Notes: generated by a model not told the origin, from the sequence alone. Shown: positions 1 to 8,442, counted from the first letter of the stretch. The stretch is DNA of 49,873 nt from Planctomycetota bacterium (GCA_020847695.1 JADLBP010000271.1:1-49873); one strand, 5' to 3'. Made by a program: numbers and translations.

Positions 1-213
1 CGGATCGGCGCGCCACAAGAGATACGGATGGCGCGAGAACGGGCCGATCGACTGGAACGAGACGCCGTCGAGCGCGACGGTGCGAACGGGCTGCTTGGTG
101 GCGCCCATCACGAGCGCCTTCATCCGCACCGGGATGTCGGCGGCGTTCGCGTCCGTGCCGAACGCGATGAGGGTCGTGGCGAACGCGAAAGCGAGCAAGC
201 TGGAGCGACGCAT
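1..213 (-). CDS. Exported protein of unknown function (partial, N-terminus only)
   Basis: Reading leftwards from an ATG at 213 there are 71 open codons up to the window edge, so only the N-terminus is seen. The first 24 or so residues form a clear signal peptide: a start MRRSS, a hydrophobic core LLAFAFATTLIAFG, and a probable cleavage site after ANA (ANA|ADIPV). A good Shine-Dalgarno stretch, GGAGGA, lies about 11 nt before the ATG, which fixes the start. The mature part (ADIPVRMKALVMGATKQPVR and onward) gives me no recognisable family. It lies downstream of boxR on the same strand, with a 178-nt gap that contains a small palindrome at 373-388, so co-transcription is possible but not shown. 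Confidence 0.6.
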   Translation of the reverse strand, partial: MRRSSLLAFAFATTLIAFGTDANAADIPVRMKALVMGATKQPVRTVALDGVSFQSIGPFSRHPYLLWRADP

Positions 214-391
214 CGGGACATTCCTCCGGAGGAGCTTCGGGCCGGGAAGCGGCGACGCAACCGCGCGTGCCGCGGGCCCATTGTGCTCCGACCACGCGGC
301 GCCGGGCAGGTCCAAAATCCGCTCGTCACGGCGCGCCCTGGTCTCGGCGGCGGTTGCTTCGCCTCGATCGATCGCGTCGTTCGACGCGCGG

Positions 392-1138
392 TCAGGCGGA
401 GGCTTCGAACCGGCGCGCGAGCTCGGCGACGATCTGGTCGGCGTCGCGCCGGTCGGTGTCGACGACGAGTTCGCAGCGCGAGTACTCGGGCTCGCGCTCG
501 GCGAGCAGGGCGCGCAGCTCGTCCATCGCGCGCGGCCGACCCGCCATCGGCCGGCGATCCCCTTGCGCGGCGACGCGCGCGTGATGCGCTTCGGCGTCGG
601 CGCGCAGCCAGACCGTGCGGCACGACTGCAACACCCGCGCGTAGGTCGTCGGCGAGCGCACGATCGAGCCCCCGGTCGCGAGCACCCACCGCTCGCCCTC
701 CGCGAGCACCTTCTCGAGCGCCTCGGCCTCGAGCCGCCGGAAGTACGCCGCGCCGTGGAGATCGAAGATCGTCGCGAGCGACAGCCCCGCGAGCTCCTCG
801 ATGCGCCGATCGAGCTCGATGAACGGCACCTCGAGCGCCAGCGCGAGCTTGCGGCCGACCGTCGACTTGCCGGCGCCGCGCAGTCCGACCAGCGCGATCC
901 GCTGCGAGCGCACGGCGTCCAGCTCGAGCTCGAGCAGCCGGCTCGGGCGCAACCCGAGCGCTTCGGCGAGCGCGCAGAGCTTGGTCACCGATAGGTTCGC
1001 GCGGCCGGCCTCGGCCTCGGTGACATGGCGGCGGCTGACGCCGGAACGGCGGGCGAGCTCGCTGACGGTCAACGCCGACTCCTCGCGCGCGGCGCGCAGG
1101 CGTCGTCCCAGTTCGGTCAGAATCGTGCGCTCGTCCAT
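392..1138 (-). CDS. boxR: BzdR/BoxR-family benzoyl-CoA-responsive repressor (XRE HTH + shikimate kinase-like domain)
   Basis: This 248-aa protein has an XRE-type helix-turn-helix at about residues 8-65 (VSELARRSGVSRRHVTEAEA) fused to a shikimate-kinase-like domain from about residue 78, with Walker A GLRGAGKS at 85-92 and the kinase-like ELDRRIEE segment after it. This two-domain arrangement is diagnostic of BzdR/BoxR regulators, in which the kinase-like domain binds benzoyl-CoA and the HTH represses the catabolic promoter until the effector appears. It is divergent from boxC, with a perfect inverted repeat between them (1185-1204), as expected for a regulator of the box genes and of itself. 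It is somewhat shorter than BzdR of Azoarcus. The ATG at 1138 has no clear Shine-Dalgarno. A 7-bp palindrome (373-388) just past the stop has no T-run and is a poor terminator candidate. Confidence 0.88.
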   Translation of the reverse strand: MDERTILTELGRRLRAAREESALTVSELARRSGVSRRHVTEAEAGRANLSVTKLCALAEALGLRPSRLLELELDAVRSQRIALVGLRGAGKSTVGRKLALALEVPFIELDRRIEELAGLSLATIFDLHGAAYFRRLEAEALEKVLAEGERWVLATGGSIVRSPTTYARVLQSCRTVWLRADAEAHHARVAAQGDRRPMAGRPRAMDELRALLAEREPEYSRCELVVDTDRRDADQIVAELARRFEASA

Positions 1139-1184
1139 TGCGGTACCGGGCGGTGAGCTCTATTCTTCTCGCCAACCCCCTGAT

Positions 1185-1204
1185 ATGGGCAGAATAATGC
1201 CCAT
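1185..1204. promoter_or_regulatory. Perfect inverted repeat in the boxR-boxC intergenic region, candidate operator
   Basis: ATGGGCA at 1185-1191 and TGCCCAT at 1198-1204 are perfect complements separated by the 6-nt A/T-rich spacer GAATAA. The site lies 32 nt before the boxC GTG and 47 nt before the boxR ATG. The spacer reads as part of a -10-like element (AATAAT, 1193-1198) for boxC, so a bound repressor would cover the promoter. It is not the TGCA-type site described for Azoarcus BzdR, although it keeps GCA/TGC half-site ends. That BoxR binds here is an inference from position and symmetry. Confidence 0.6.
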
Positions 1205-1236
1205 TCGCCCGAACCGCAAGACGCGAGGCAATCGAA

Positions 1237-2889
1237 GTGGCCGAGACCGCAACCTCCCCCGAGCGCGTCGTCTTCCAGACGCACCCCGAGCGCTACCGCC
1301 ATTGGAAGCTCTCGTTCCAAGGCGACGTCGCGACGCTCGCGATGAACGTGCAGCAGTTCGAGCCGCAACGGCCGGGCTACGAGCTCAAGCTCAACAGCTA
1401 CGACATCGGCGTCGACGTCGAGCTCGCCGACGCGATCCTGCGCCTGCGCTTCGAGCACCCCGAGGTGCGCGCTTGCGTGATCACGGGCTCGCTCGATCGC
1501 GTGTTCTGCGCCGGCGCGAACATCGTGATGCTGCGCACGTCGACGCACGGCTTCAAGGTCAACTTCTGCCGCTACACCAACGAGACGCGCCTCGGCATCG
1601 AGGACGCGAGCGCCAACTCGAACTTGCGCTTCCTCGCGGCGCTCAACGGCACGGCGTCGGGCGGCGGCTACGAGCTCGCGCTCGCGTGCGACAAGATCCT
1701 CTTGGTCGACGACCGCAACAGCGCGGTGTCGTTCCCCGAAGTGCCGTTGCTCGGCGTGCTGCCTGGCACCGGCGGCCTGACGCGGATCGCCGACAAGCGC
1801 AAGCTGCGCCGCGACCGCACCGACGTCTTCTCGACGATCGCCGAGGGCATCAAGGGCAAGCGCGCGGTCGAGTGGAACCTGGTCGACCGCATCGCGCAGC
1901 TCTCGAAGTGGGACGAGGCGGTCGGTCAGATGGCGCGCGAGCTCGCGAACGAAGTCCAACCGCGTGCGACGCAGGGCGTCCAGCTCGACCAAGTCGAAGC
2001 GACGATCGAGTCCGACGCGCTGCGGTATCGGTACGTCGACGTGAAGCTCGATCGCACGATGCGCACCGCGGAGCTGACGTTGACCGCGCCCGACGCGTGC
2101 CCGAAGAGCGACGCGGAAGCGCTCGCGCAAGGCGCTGCGTGGTGGTACCTGCGGGCGCTGCGTGAGCTCGACGACGCGATCTGTCAACTGCGCTTCAACG
2201 AGCCGCACATCGGATTGATCCTGCTGCGCGCGAAGGGCCCCGCCGCCACGTGGCAGACCACCGACGCGCTGGTCGCGAGCTCGAAGCACTGGTTCGTCGT
2301 CGAGACGCGCCACTTCGCGAAACGGACGCTGAAGCGCTGGGAAGGCAGCGCGAAGAGCCTCTACGCGATCGCCGACGACGGCACGACGTTCGTCGGGACG
2401 GCGCTCGAGCTCGCGCTCGGCTGCGACCGCATCTACGTGTTGAACGACGCCGATCGGCCGGTGCAGCTCGGGCTGACGCAGGTCCACGCGGGCCTGTTCC
2501 CGATGGCGAACGGCTTGACGCGCCTCGAGACCCGCTTCCTCGGCACGCCCGACAGCGTCGGCAAGGTGCTCGAGCTCGCGGGCAAGCTCTTCGACGCCGA
2601 GACCGCGAACGAGCTCGGTCTCGCGACCGTCGCGCCCGACTCGATCGACTGGGACGACGAGCTGCGCCTCGCGATCGAGGAGCGCGCGAGCTTCTCACCC
2701 GACGGCTTGACCGGCATGGAGCAGAACCTGCGCTTCGCCGGCCCCGAAACGATGGAGACCAAGATCTTCGGGCGGCTCTCCGCCTGGCAGAACTGGATCT
2801 TCCAACGCCCGAACGCGGTCGGCGAGCGCGGCGCGCTCACGTGCTACGGAACGCCGACCAAGCCCGAGTTCAACACGCTCCGCACCTGA
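1237..2889 (+). CDS. boxC: Benzoyl-CoA-dihydrodiol lyase / 2,3-epoxybenzoyl-CoA dihydrolase BoxC
   Basis: This 550-aa protein of the enoyl-CoA hydratase/isomerase superfamily matches the usual BoxC length of about 550. BoxC hydrolytically opens the ring of 2,3-epoxybenzoyl-CoA to an aliphatic semialdehyde-CoA and formate in the aerobic benzoyl-CoA pathway. Crotonase-fold features are visible: the oxyanion-hole segment VFCAGANIVML near residues 88-98 and the GTASGGGYELALACD segment near 139-153; a second crotonase-like half follows, with GTALELALGCDRI near 389. The start is a GTG at 1237 with only a weak purine stretch (GAGGC) upstream. boxB follows 24 nt after the stop, so the two are almost certainly one operon, transcribed away from boxR. 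Confidence 0.95.
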   Translation: MAETATSPERVVFQTHPERYRHWKLSFQGDVATLAMNVQQFEPQRPGYELKLNSYDIGVDVELADAILRLRFEHPEVRACVITGSLDRVFCAGANIVMLRTSTHGFKVNFCRYTNETRLGIEDASANSNLRFLAALNGTASGGGYELALACDKILLVDDRNSAVSFPEVPLLGVLPGTGGLTRIADKRKLRRDRTDVFSTIAEGIKGKRAVEWNLVDRIAQLSKWDEAVGQMARELANEVQPRATQGVQLDQVEATIESDALRYRYVDVKLDRTMRTAELTLTAPDACPKSDAEALAQGAAWWYLRALRELDDAICQLRFNEPHIGLILLRAKGPAATWQTTDALVASSKHWFVVETRHFAKRTLKRWEGSAKSLYAIADDGTTFVGTALELALGCDRIYVLNDADRPVQLGLTQVHAGLFPMANGLTRLETRFLGTPDSVGKVLELAGKLFDAETANELGLATVAPDSIDWDDELRLAIEERASFSPDGLTGMEQNLRFAGPETMETKIFGRLSAWQNWIFQRPNAVGERGALTCYGTPTKPEFNTLRT

Positions 2890-2913
2890 AACCCACCTCT
2901 CGCCCACCTCGCC

Positions 2914-4326
2914 ATGGCCACGATCGACTACACGCAGAAGATCCCGAACAACGTCGACCTCACGTCCGACAAGCGCCTGCAGCGCGCGCTCGAGGCGTGG
3001 CAGCCCAACTACCTCGAGTGGTGGGCGCAGATGGGACCGACCGACTTCAACACCAAGGACGTCTACCTGCGCACCGCGGTCAGCGTCGACTCCGACGGCT
3101 GGGCGGTGTTCGGCCACGTGAAGATGCCCGACTACCGTTGGGGCATCTTCCTCGAGCCGCGCGACGAGAAGCGCGTCGTCGGCTTCGGCGATCACTTCGG
3201 CGAGCCCGCGTGGCAACAAGTCCCCGGCGAGTACCGCAACTGGCTGCGCCGCTTGATCGTCACGCAGGCCGACACCGAGCCCGCGTCGGTCGAGCAGCAG
3301 CGCCTGCTCGGACACTGCGCGCCGTCGCTCTACGACCTGCGCAACCTGTTCCAGGTCAACGTCGAGGAAGGCCGCCACCTGTGGGCGATGGTCTACCTGC
3401 TGCACACGTACTTCGGGAAGGATGGCCGCGAGGAGGCGGAAGAGCTGCTGCAACGCCGCTCGGGCAACCCCGACCACCCGCGCATCCTCGGCACCTTCAA
3501 CGAGCCGTGCGAGGACTGGCTCTCGTTCTTCTGCTTCACGATGTTCACCGACCGCGACGGCAAGTTCCAGTTGCTCGCGCTCGCCGAATCGGGCTTCGAT
3601 CCGCTCGCGCGCACGTGCCGCTTCATGCTGACCGAGGAAGCGCACCACATGTTCGTCGGGCAGACCGGCGTCGGCCGCGTGATCCAGAAGACGTGCGAGG
3701 TGATGAAGGAGCACCCGGGCAAGAACCCGTTCGAGTACGGCGCGATCCCGCTCGAGGTGATCCAGAAGTACATCAACTTCTGGGCGAGCTCCTCCACCGA
3801 CCTCTACGGCGCCGAAGTGTCGTCGAACTCCGCGAACTTCTTCCGCTCGGGCCTGAAGGGCCGCGCGTACGAAGATCGCTACACGGATCACAAGGCGCTC
3901 GAAGGCGTCTACTCGTTCGAGAACTGCGTCGACGGCCGCATCGTCAAGGAAGACGTGCCGCTGCGCAACGCGATGAACGAGGTCCTGCGCGACGAGTACG
4001 TGAAGGACAACGAGAAGGGCATCGTGTACTGGAACAAGATCTGCGAGAAGGCAGGCGTCGAGTTCCGCTTCCGTCTGCCCCACCGCCGCTTCAACCGCCG
4101 GATCGGCGTGTACGCCGGACACCGCTTCGACCTCGAGGGCAACGCGCTCGACGAGGCGACGTGGAACCAACGCGTCGGCGACTGGCTGCCGACCGAGGCC
4201 GATCGCGCGAAGATCAAGAGCCTGATGGTGCCCTGCTACAAGCCGGGTCAGTTCGCGAGCTGGATCGCCGCCCCCGCGAAGGGCATCAACGATCAGCCCG
4301 CCGAGTTCGAGTACGTCAAGCTCTGA
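2914..4326 (+). CDS. boxB: Benzoyl-CoA 2,3-epoxidase subunit BoxB (diiron oxygenase)
   Basis: This 470-aa protein is the oxygenase component that epoxidises benzoyl-CoA to 2,3-epoxybenzoyl-CoA, using electrons from the reductase BoxA. The carboxylate-bridged diiron ligands line up with those of the Azoarcus enzyme with a constant shift of two: Glu122, Glu152 and His155 (EEGRH), Asp213, Glu242 and His245 (EEAHH). All six ligands are present, so the enzyme should be active. It is second in the boxC-boxB operon. No boxA reductase and no benzoate-CoA ligase follow; a strong hairpin terminator sits 14 nt past the stop, so those partners must be encoded elsewhere. The ATG has no obvious Shine-Dalgarno. 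Confidence 0.96.
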   Translation: MATIDYTQKIPNNVDLTSDKRLQRALEAWQPNYLEWWAQMGPTDFNTKDVYLRTAVSVDSDGWAVFGHVKMPDYRWGIFLEPRDEKRVVGFGDHFGEPAWQQVPGEYRNWLRRLIVTQADTEPASVEQQRLLGHCAPSLYDLRNLFQVNVEEGRHLWAMVYLLHTYFGKDGREEAEELLQRRSGNPDHPRILGTFNEPCEDWLSFFCFTMFTDRDGKFQLLALAESGFDPLARTCRFMLTEEAHHMFVGQTGVGRVIQKTCEVMKEHPGKNPFEYGAIPLEVIQKYINFWASSSTDLYGAEVSSNSANFFRSGLKGRAYEDRYTDHKALEGVYSFENCVDGRIVKEDVPLRNAMNEVLRDEYVKDNEKGIVYWNKICEKAGVEFRFRLPHRRFNRRIGVYAGHRFDLEGNALDEATWNQRVGDWLPTEADRAKIKSLMVPCYKPGQFASWIAAPAKGINDQPAEFEYVKL

Positions 4327-4340
4327 GCTCCGCGCCTCCC

Positions 4341-4380
4341 GACCGGGGCCGCGACCCGTCGCCGGGTCGCGGCCCCGGTC
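4341..4380 (+). terminator. Strong intrinsic-type terminator after boxCB
   Basis: A perfect 17-bp GC-rich inverted repeat, arms 4341-4357 and 4364-4380 with a 6-nt loop GTCGCC, starts 14 nt after the boxB stop. It is followed only by GTTTG, so the U-tract is minimal. This is the usual look of terminators in this window. Confidence 0.8.
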
Positions 4381-4406
4381 GTTTGCGCGGGAAGTGCTTT
4401 GCTTGG

Positions 4407-4412
4407 TAAAGT
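4407..4412 (+). promoter_or_regulatory. Candidate -10 element for the metallophosphoesterase gene
   Basis: TAAAGT ends 7 nt before the ATG at 4420, in an A/T-richer patch just after the boxCB terminator. With the usual -10 to +1 distance, transcription would begin at or next to the A of the start codon, which implies a leaderless mRNA. No convincing -35 is seen. Confidence 0.4.
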
Positions 4413-4419
4413 CCACGGC

Positions 4420-5532
4420 ATGACGCCGCTGCTCTGGTCGCTCGCCGTGCTCGGGTCGCTGATCGACGGTGCGCTGCTCGCGTGGCTCCTCCTCCGCGAC
4501 GCGCCGAGCCGCATCGGGGGCGCCCGCCTCGCTCTCGCGCTCGGCCTCACGAGCGCGGCGTTCGTGTTCAAGGCACCGGTGATGATGCTGCTCGCGCGCA
4601 ACGGCTTCTACGTCGTGCGACTCGCGTACGTCGATCTCGTGGTCGTCGCACCCGCCGTCGCGGCGCTGCTGCTCTTCGCAAGCCGCGAGCGCGAGCTCGC
4701 CCGCGGCGTGCGGCTCGTCGCGTGGCTCGGCCTCGCCGGCGCGCCGCTCGGAGTCTGGGCGACGTTCGTCGAGCCCAAGCGCCTTGTCGAGGAACGCGTC
4801 GACGTGCTGCTCGATCCCTCGGTCGCGCCGAGCGAGCCTCTGCGGATCGCCGTGCTCGCCGACCTGCAGTCCGCGGACGTCGACGAGCATCTCCGGCGCG
4901 CCGTACGCGCGGCGCTCGCGTTCGAGCCGCACCTGATCCTGATGCCCGGCGACCTGATCCAGCGCCGCGGCGCGCCGGAAGAGATCGCGCGGGCGTTCCA
5001 CGAGCTCGTGCTGCCGCTCCAGGCGCCGCTCGGCACGTACTTCGTGCTCGGAAACACCGACCACGTCGAGCTCGTCCACCGCGCGCTCGCCGGGACGCCG
5101 GTGCGGCTCCTGGTCGACCAGACGGTCTCGTTGCAGTTCGGCGGTCGGCGGATCGTGATCGGAGGCGCGGGCAAGCTGCCGAGCGACCCCGAGACGCGCG
5201 AGTTCGTCGCGGAGTTCGACCGACGGCGCGGTGACGAGCTCAGGATCCTGATCTCGCACTTCCCGGACGTGTTGCTGCCGCTCGACGGAAAGCCCGGCAT
5301 CCATCTGACCGTCGCTGGGCACACGCACGGCGGACAGATCCAGGTGCCGTTCGTCGGACCGCTGCTGACGCTCTCCGACGTGCCGCGCGCGGTCGCCGGA
5401 GGCGGGCTGCACGAGCTCCACGGCCGGCCGATCTACGTCTCGCGCGGCGTCGGGTGCGAACGGATGTGCGCGCCGACGGTTCGGTTCCTCTGCCCGCCCG
5501 AGGTCTCGCTGCTGACGTTGCGCGCGCGCTGA
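4420..5532 (+). CDS. Membrane-anchored calcineurin-like metallophosphoesterase with altered metal motifs
   Basis: The 370-aa protein has about four hydrophobic segments in residues 1-115, then a metallophosphoesterase domain from about 140. Family motifs are recognisable but modified: DLQ (148-150) where DxH is typical, GD (177-178), GNTD (211-214) where GNHD is typical, then ISHFPD and the C-terminal VAGHTHGGQI. The overall plan resembles the YaeI/YkuE-type membrane phosphoesterases that act on lipid-linked phosphate esters, but the substrate cannot be inferred. An in-frame TTG lies 21 nt upstream; the ATG at 4420 is preferred because the hydrophobic segment begins right after it and a -10-like TAAAGT ends 7 nt before it. 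It is a monocistronic gene bracketed by hairpins at 4341-4380 and 5531-5548. Confidence 0.8.
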   Translation: MTPLLWSLAVLGSLIDGALLAWLLLRDAPSRIGGARLALALGLTSAAFVFKAPVMMLLARNGFYVVRLAYVDLVVVAPAVAALLLFASRERELARGVRLVAWLGLAGAPLGVWATFVEPKRLVEERVDVLLDPSVAPSEPLRIAVLADLQSADVDEHLRRAVRAALAFEPHLILMPGDLIQRRGAPEEIARAFHELVLPLQAPLGTYFVLGNTDHVELVHRALAGTPVRLLVDQTVSLQFGGRRIVIGGAGKLPSDPETREFVAEFDRRRGDELRILISHFPDVLLPLDGKPGIHLTVAGHTHGGQIQVPFVGPLLTLSDVPRAVAGGGLHELHGRPIYVSRGVGCERMCAPTVRFLCPPEVSLLTLRAR

Positions 5533-5548
5533 GCGACCCGGGTCGCTC
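5531..5548 (+). terminator. Palindromic hairpin overlapping the phosphoesterase stop codon
   Basis: An 18-nt perfect palindrome, GAGCGACCC followed by GGGTCGCTC, begins within the TGA stop codon. It can form a stem of about 7 bp with a 4-nt loop. There is no following T-run, so termination is plausible rather than certain. Confidence 0.45.
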
Positions 5549-5661
5549 GCGCGACGAGCCCCCGTGAACCCAGCTCGGCCACGGCGCTTTTTCGGCGTTG
5601 CGTTCGGCGCGAGGGCGCGTTGCAGGGAGCGCCCCGTCTCCCCAGAACCGCAGGAAACGTC

Positions 5662-6969
5662 ATGTCGAAACTCCACGCTCTCACCGCGCTCGTCGCGCTC
5701 GCCGCGAGCTCCCCCGCCTCGGCCCAGAACAGCCCCGATGTCGAGGTCTTCGGCCAGTTCGCCCACAACTACGCCGGCAGCCTCGGATGCAAAGCGTTCG
5801 ACATGGCGTACTCGGCCGACGGACACTTGGTCGTCGCCTTCGGCGAGGATCGGCCCGGAGGCGGCTCCGATCGGCTGATCGTCGCCGAGTACGACCCGGC
5901 GACGCAGCTCTGGCTGAAGCTCTGCGATCAGTCGCTCGGGCTCGACGAGATCGTCGGGCTCGAGCTCGCGGTGCCGCCGGTCAAGTTCGGCGACAGCCTG
6001 CGCGACCAGTGGTACGTCGCAGCGTCGCTCTACCAAGGCCCGGTCTCCGCCGGTGCCGCGCCGGCGAACTACGTCGCGCTCTACACCGGCAAGCTCGCGA
6101 AGAAGTGGGGTCCGATCGTCTGCTTCTTCCAGAACCTGCCTCCGACGATCAACACGTCGGTCGAAGTGCATCCGACGCTCGCGCTGACGCCGACGAAGCC
6201 CGGCGACTGGTCGAGCTACGCCGTCGACGTGTTCGCGTGCTGGGGCGAGAGCCCGGTCGGGACGCACGGCACGATCTGGCGCGCGACGTCGCTCGACTAC
6301 GGCCGCTGGTTCGCGCACGACCAACGCGTCGCCGGGCCGCAGGGCACGATGGTCGGGCTCGATGGCAAGACGCTCGACTCCGGTGTGTTCGGACATCCCT
6401 CGGCGTACGGAGACGAGCACAACGCGGTGACTCTGCTCGCGTTCGAGGATCCGAGCACCGGCATCGTGCGCGTCGGCTCGAGCTCGCTCGGCGGGACGTT
6501 CACCGAGATCTTCGCGACCAAGGCCGACGGGCGCACGGAGTTCGCGCCGACGATCGTGTCGTACGAGAACGACGTCAACTTCACGTGCCGGACCGAGTTC
6601 GGCGCGCTGAGCGGCCCGAGCGGTCTGACGTGGTACGTCGGCACACCGTTCGGGCTCTTCCACGAGATGCAGCCGCTGCACGGGCTGGTCGAGACCGCCG
6701 CCGACCTCGGCGCGTACGAGAGCGACGCCTACATCTCGGTGATCGCGTACCCCGACCAGACCGGAGCCCCTCGCGCGTACGCGCTCGAAGGCGATCGCGA
6801 CGACACCACCGCGACGCTGCCCTCGGTCCAGGTCAGCGACGCGGGCAAGGCCTGGGGCCCGCCGCGCGTCGCGGTCACGCCCGACGGGGTGCAACCGTTC
6901 CGGCGCAGCTACGGGTGGACGAACTACCTCGCGAGCGGCCAGAAGCTCGGCGTCTGGATCGACCTGTAG
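5662..6969 (+). CDS. Secreted protein of unknown function, copy 1 of a tandem pair
   Basis: This 435-aa protein starts at the ATG at 5662, which has AGGAAA a few nt upstream and opens directly into a signal peptide (core LHALTALVALAASSPASAQ, cleavage near ASAQ). The body is rich in short beta-strand-like segments with W/G/D spacing, such as WLKLCDQSLGLDE, LTWYVGTPFGL and VRVGSSSLGGTF, suggesting a beta-propeller or BNR/sialidase-like fold; I see no catalytic motif. It is a clear paralogue of the next gene: both are exactly 435 aa, share an N-terminal FAH-Y motif after the signal peptide, an EFAP...VNFTCR block and an ending PFRRSYG/AW...GVWxDL. No membrane anchor or sorting signal is seen. 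The product is probably periplasmic or extracellular; function unknown. Confidence 0.75.
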   Translation: MSKLHALTALVALAASSPASAQNSPDVEVFGQFAHNYAGSLGCKAFDMAYSADGHLVVAFGEDRPGGGSDRLIVAEYDPATQLWLKLCDQSLGLDEIVGLELAVPPVKFGDSLRDQWYVAASLYQGPVSAGAAPANYVALYTGKLAKKWGPIVCFFQNLPPTINTSVEVHPTLALTPTKPGDWSSYAVDVFACWGESPVGTHGTIWRATSLDYGRWFAHDQRVAGPQGTMVGLDGKTLDSGVFGHPSAYGDEHNAVTLLAFEDPSTGIVRVGSSSLGGTFTEIFATKADGRTEFAPTIVSYENDVNFTCRTEFGALSGPSGLTWYVGTPFGLFHEMQPLHGLVETAADLGAYESDAYISVIAYPDQTGAPRAYALEGDRDDTTATLPSVQVSDAGKAWGPPRVAVTPDGVQPFRRSYGWTNYLASGQKLGVWIDL

Positions 6970-7119
6970 CGACGACACCCCGCCCGCGCCGCGCCCGTCG
7001 TGCGAGAGCTCCGGCCTCGCTCGGCGGGCGCGATCGTCGAAGGAAACCGCGTTGCATCCGACCGCGAGAGGTCTTCCATCTCTCGAACCATCGATCCGCC
7101 CAAGCCCCCGAGCATCACC

Positions 7120-8427
7120 ATGCACCCGATCCGATTCGCACTCGCCCGCTCGCTCGCCACGCTCGCACTCGCCGGTCTCGCGACCGCGCAGCAGAACTCG
7201 GACAAGGAGATCTTCCTGCAGTTCGCGCACAAGTACTCCGACGCGAACGGCTGCAGCGACTTCGACCTCGCCTACACGCCCAACGGCCACCTGATCGCCG
7301 CGTTCGTCGAGGAGAGGATCACGTTCGACGATCGCCTGATCGTCGCCGAGCTCGATCCGATCACCGGCACGTGGCTGAAGCTCGTCGACTCGCCGTTCTA
7401 CATGGAGCGGATCACCGGCATCTCGCTCGCGGTGCCGACGCACGAGTACGGCGATCCGAAGTACGACCGCTGGTACTGCTCCGCGATCTTCTCCAACCCG
7501 AATTCGTCCGGCAGTGGTCCGGACGACGTGTGGGTCGGGATCGTCAGCGGCATCCAGGGCAAGGTCTGGGGCCCGTGGATCACGTTCTGCGAGAAGCTCC
7601 CCCACGCCACGGCGATCGGGATCTCGCTGCAGAGCGCGCTCGCGTGCGTGCCGCTCGGACCGAGCGACTGGTCGAACGGGTACGCGCTCGAGCTCGTGTT
7701 CTCGTACTTCGACGACCCGACGTTGAAGGGCTACTCCGTGTGGCGCGCGACGTCGCTCGACCAAGCGCATTCGTTCTCCTCCGAGACGCTGATCGCCGGC
7801 GCGAACGCCCAGGGCGCGGGCACGCTGCGCGGTGCCGGGAACTTCTGGCATCCGACGGTCGCCGCGGACGAGCGCAACGCGTCGTTGCTCGTCGCATTCG
7901 AGGACGTGAAAGCAGAGAACGTGCTGATCGCGGCGGGAGCGACCGGAGGCTCGCTCGCGCTGATCGACCAGACGCCGGCGAACGACGGCAGACCGGAATT
8001 CGCCCCGTGCCTCGCGGTCGACGACACCGACGTCAATCTGACGTGTCGCGCCGGCTCGATCGGCACGAGCGGCGAAGGACTGCTCACGTGGTATGTCGGC
8101 ACGACCTTCGGCGGCTTCGTCCAACTTCCGACGATCCACGCTCGCGCGACCAGCGCCGGAGACATCGCCGTGCACGAAGGCGACGCGTACATCGCCGCGA
8201 CCGTGCTGCCGGACAACAACGGCGCGAGCCGGTGCTTCGCGTTCGAAGGCGATCGCGACTCGTTCACGGCGACGCTGGCCGCGACCGCGATCCAGGACTC
8301 GGGCGCCGCGATCGGCTCGCCGCGGGTCGCGATCACGCCCGAAGGGGTGATGCCGTTCCGGCGCAGCTACGCGTGGCGCGTCCCGCCGACCGCGACCAAG
8401 CCCCGCGGCGTCTGGCTCGACCTCTGA
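7120..8427 (+). CDS. Secreted protein of unknown function, copy 2 of a tandem pair
   Basis: This 435-aa protein begins at the ATG at 7120, which leads straight into a signal peptide (MHPIRFALARSL, core ATLALAGLATA, then QQN). Earlier in-frame starts would add a polar leader and are rejected. It aligns along its whole length with the protein at 5662-6969, e.g. LQFAHKYSDANGCSDFDLAY against GQFAHNYAGSLGCKAFDMAY, and both end in G.W.DL. Divergence is substantial, so the duplication is not recent. The gap between the copies is 150 nt, with a short GAGAG/CTCTC hairpin and no strong terminator, so one transcript could carry both. The gene is convergent with the sulfotransferase gene, whose stop lies only 15 nt away. 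Confidence 0.75.
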   Translation: MHPIRFALARSLATLALAGLATAQQNSDKEIFLQFAHKYSDANGCSDFDLAYTPNGHLIAAFVEERITFDDRLIVAELDPITGTWLKLVDSPFYMERITGISLAVPTHEYGDPKYDRWYCSAIFSNPNSSGSGPDDVWVGIVSGIQGKVWGPWITFCEKLPHATAIGISLQSALACVPLGPSDWSNGYALELVFSYFDDPTLKGYSVWRATSLDQAHSFSSETLIAGANAQGAGTLRGAGNFWHPTVAADERNASLLVAFEDVKAENVLIAAGATGGSLALIDQTPANDGRPEFAPCLAVDDTDVNLTCRAGSIGTSGEGLLTWYVGTTFGGFVQLPTIHARATSAGDIAVHEGDAYIAATVLPDNNGASRCFAFEGDRDSFTATLAATAIQDSGAAIGSPRVAITPEGVMPFRRSYAWRVPPTATKPRGVWLDL

Positions 8428-8442
8428 CGACCGACGCCGCGT

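Noticed and set aside
2695-8175. Minus-strand open frame of 1826 codons
   Set aside because: It lies antisense to boxB, the phosphoesterase and both secreted paralogues, is composed mostly of Arg/Glu/Val/Ala/Asp with no domain motifs, and is the usual shadow of GC-rich coding DNA.
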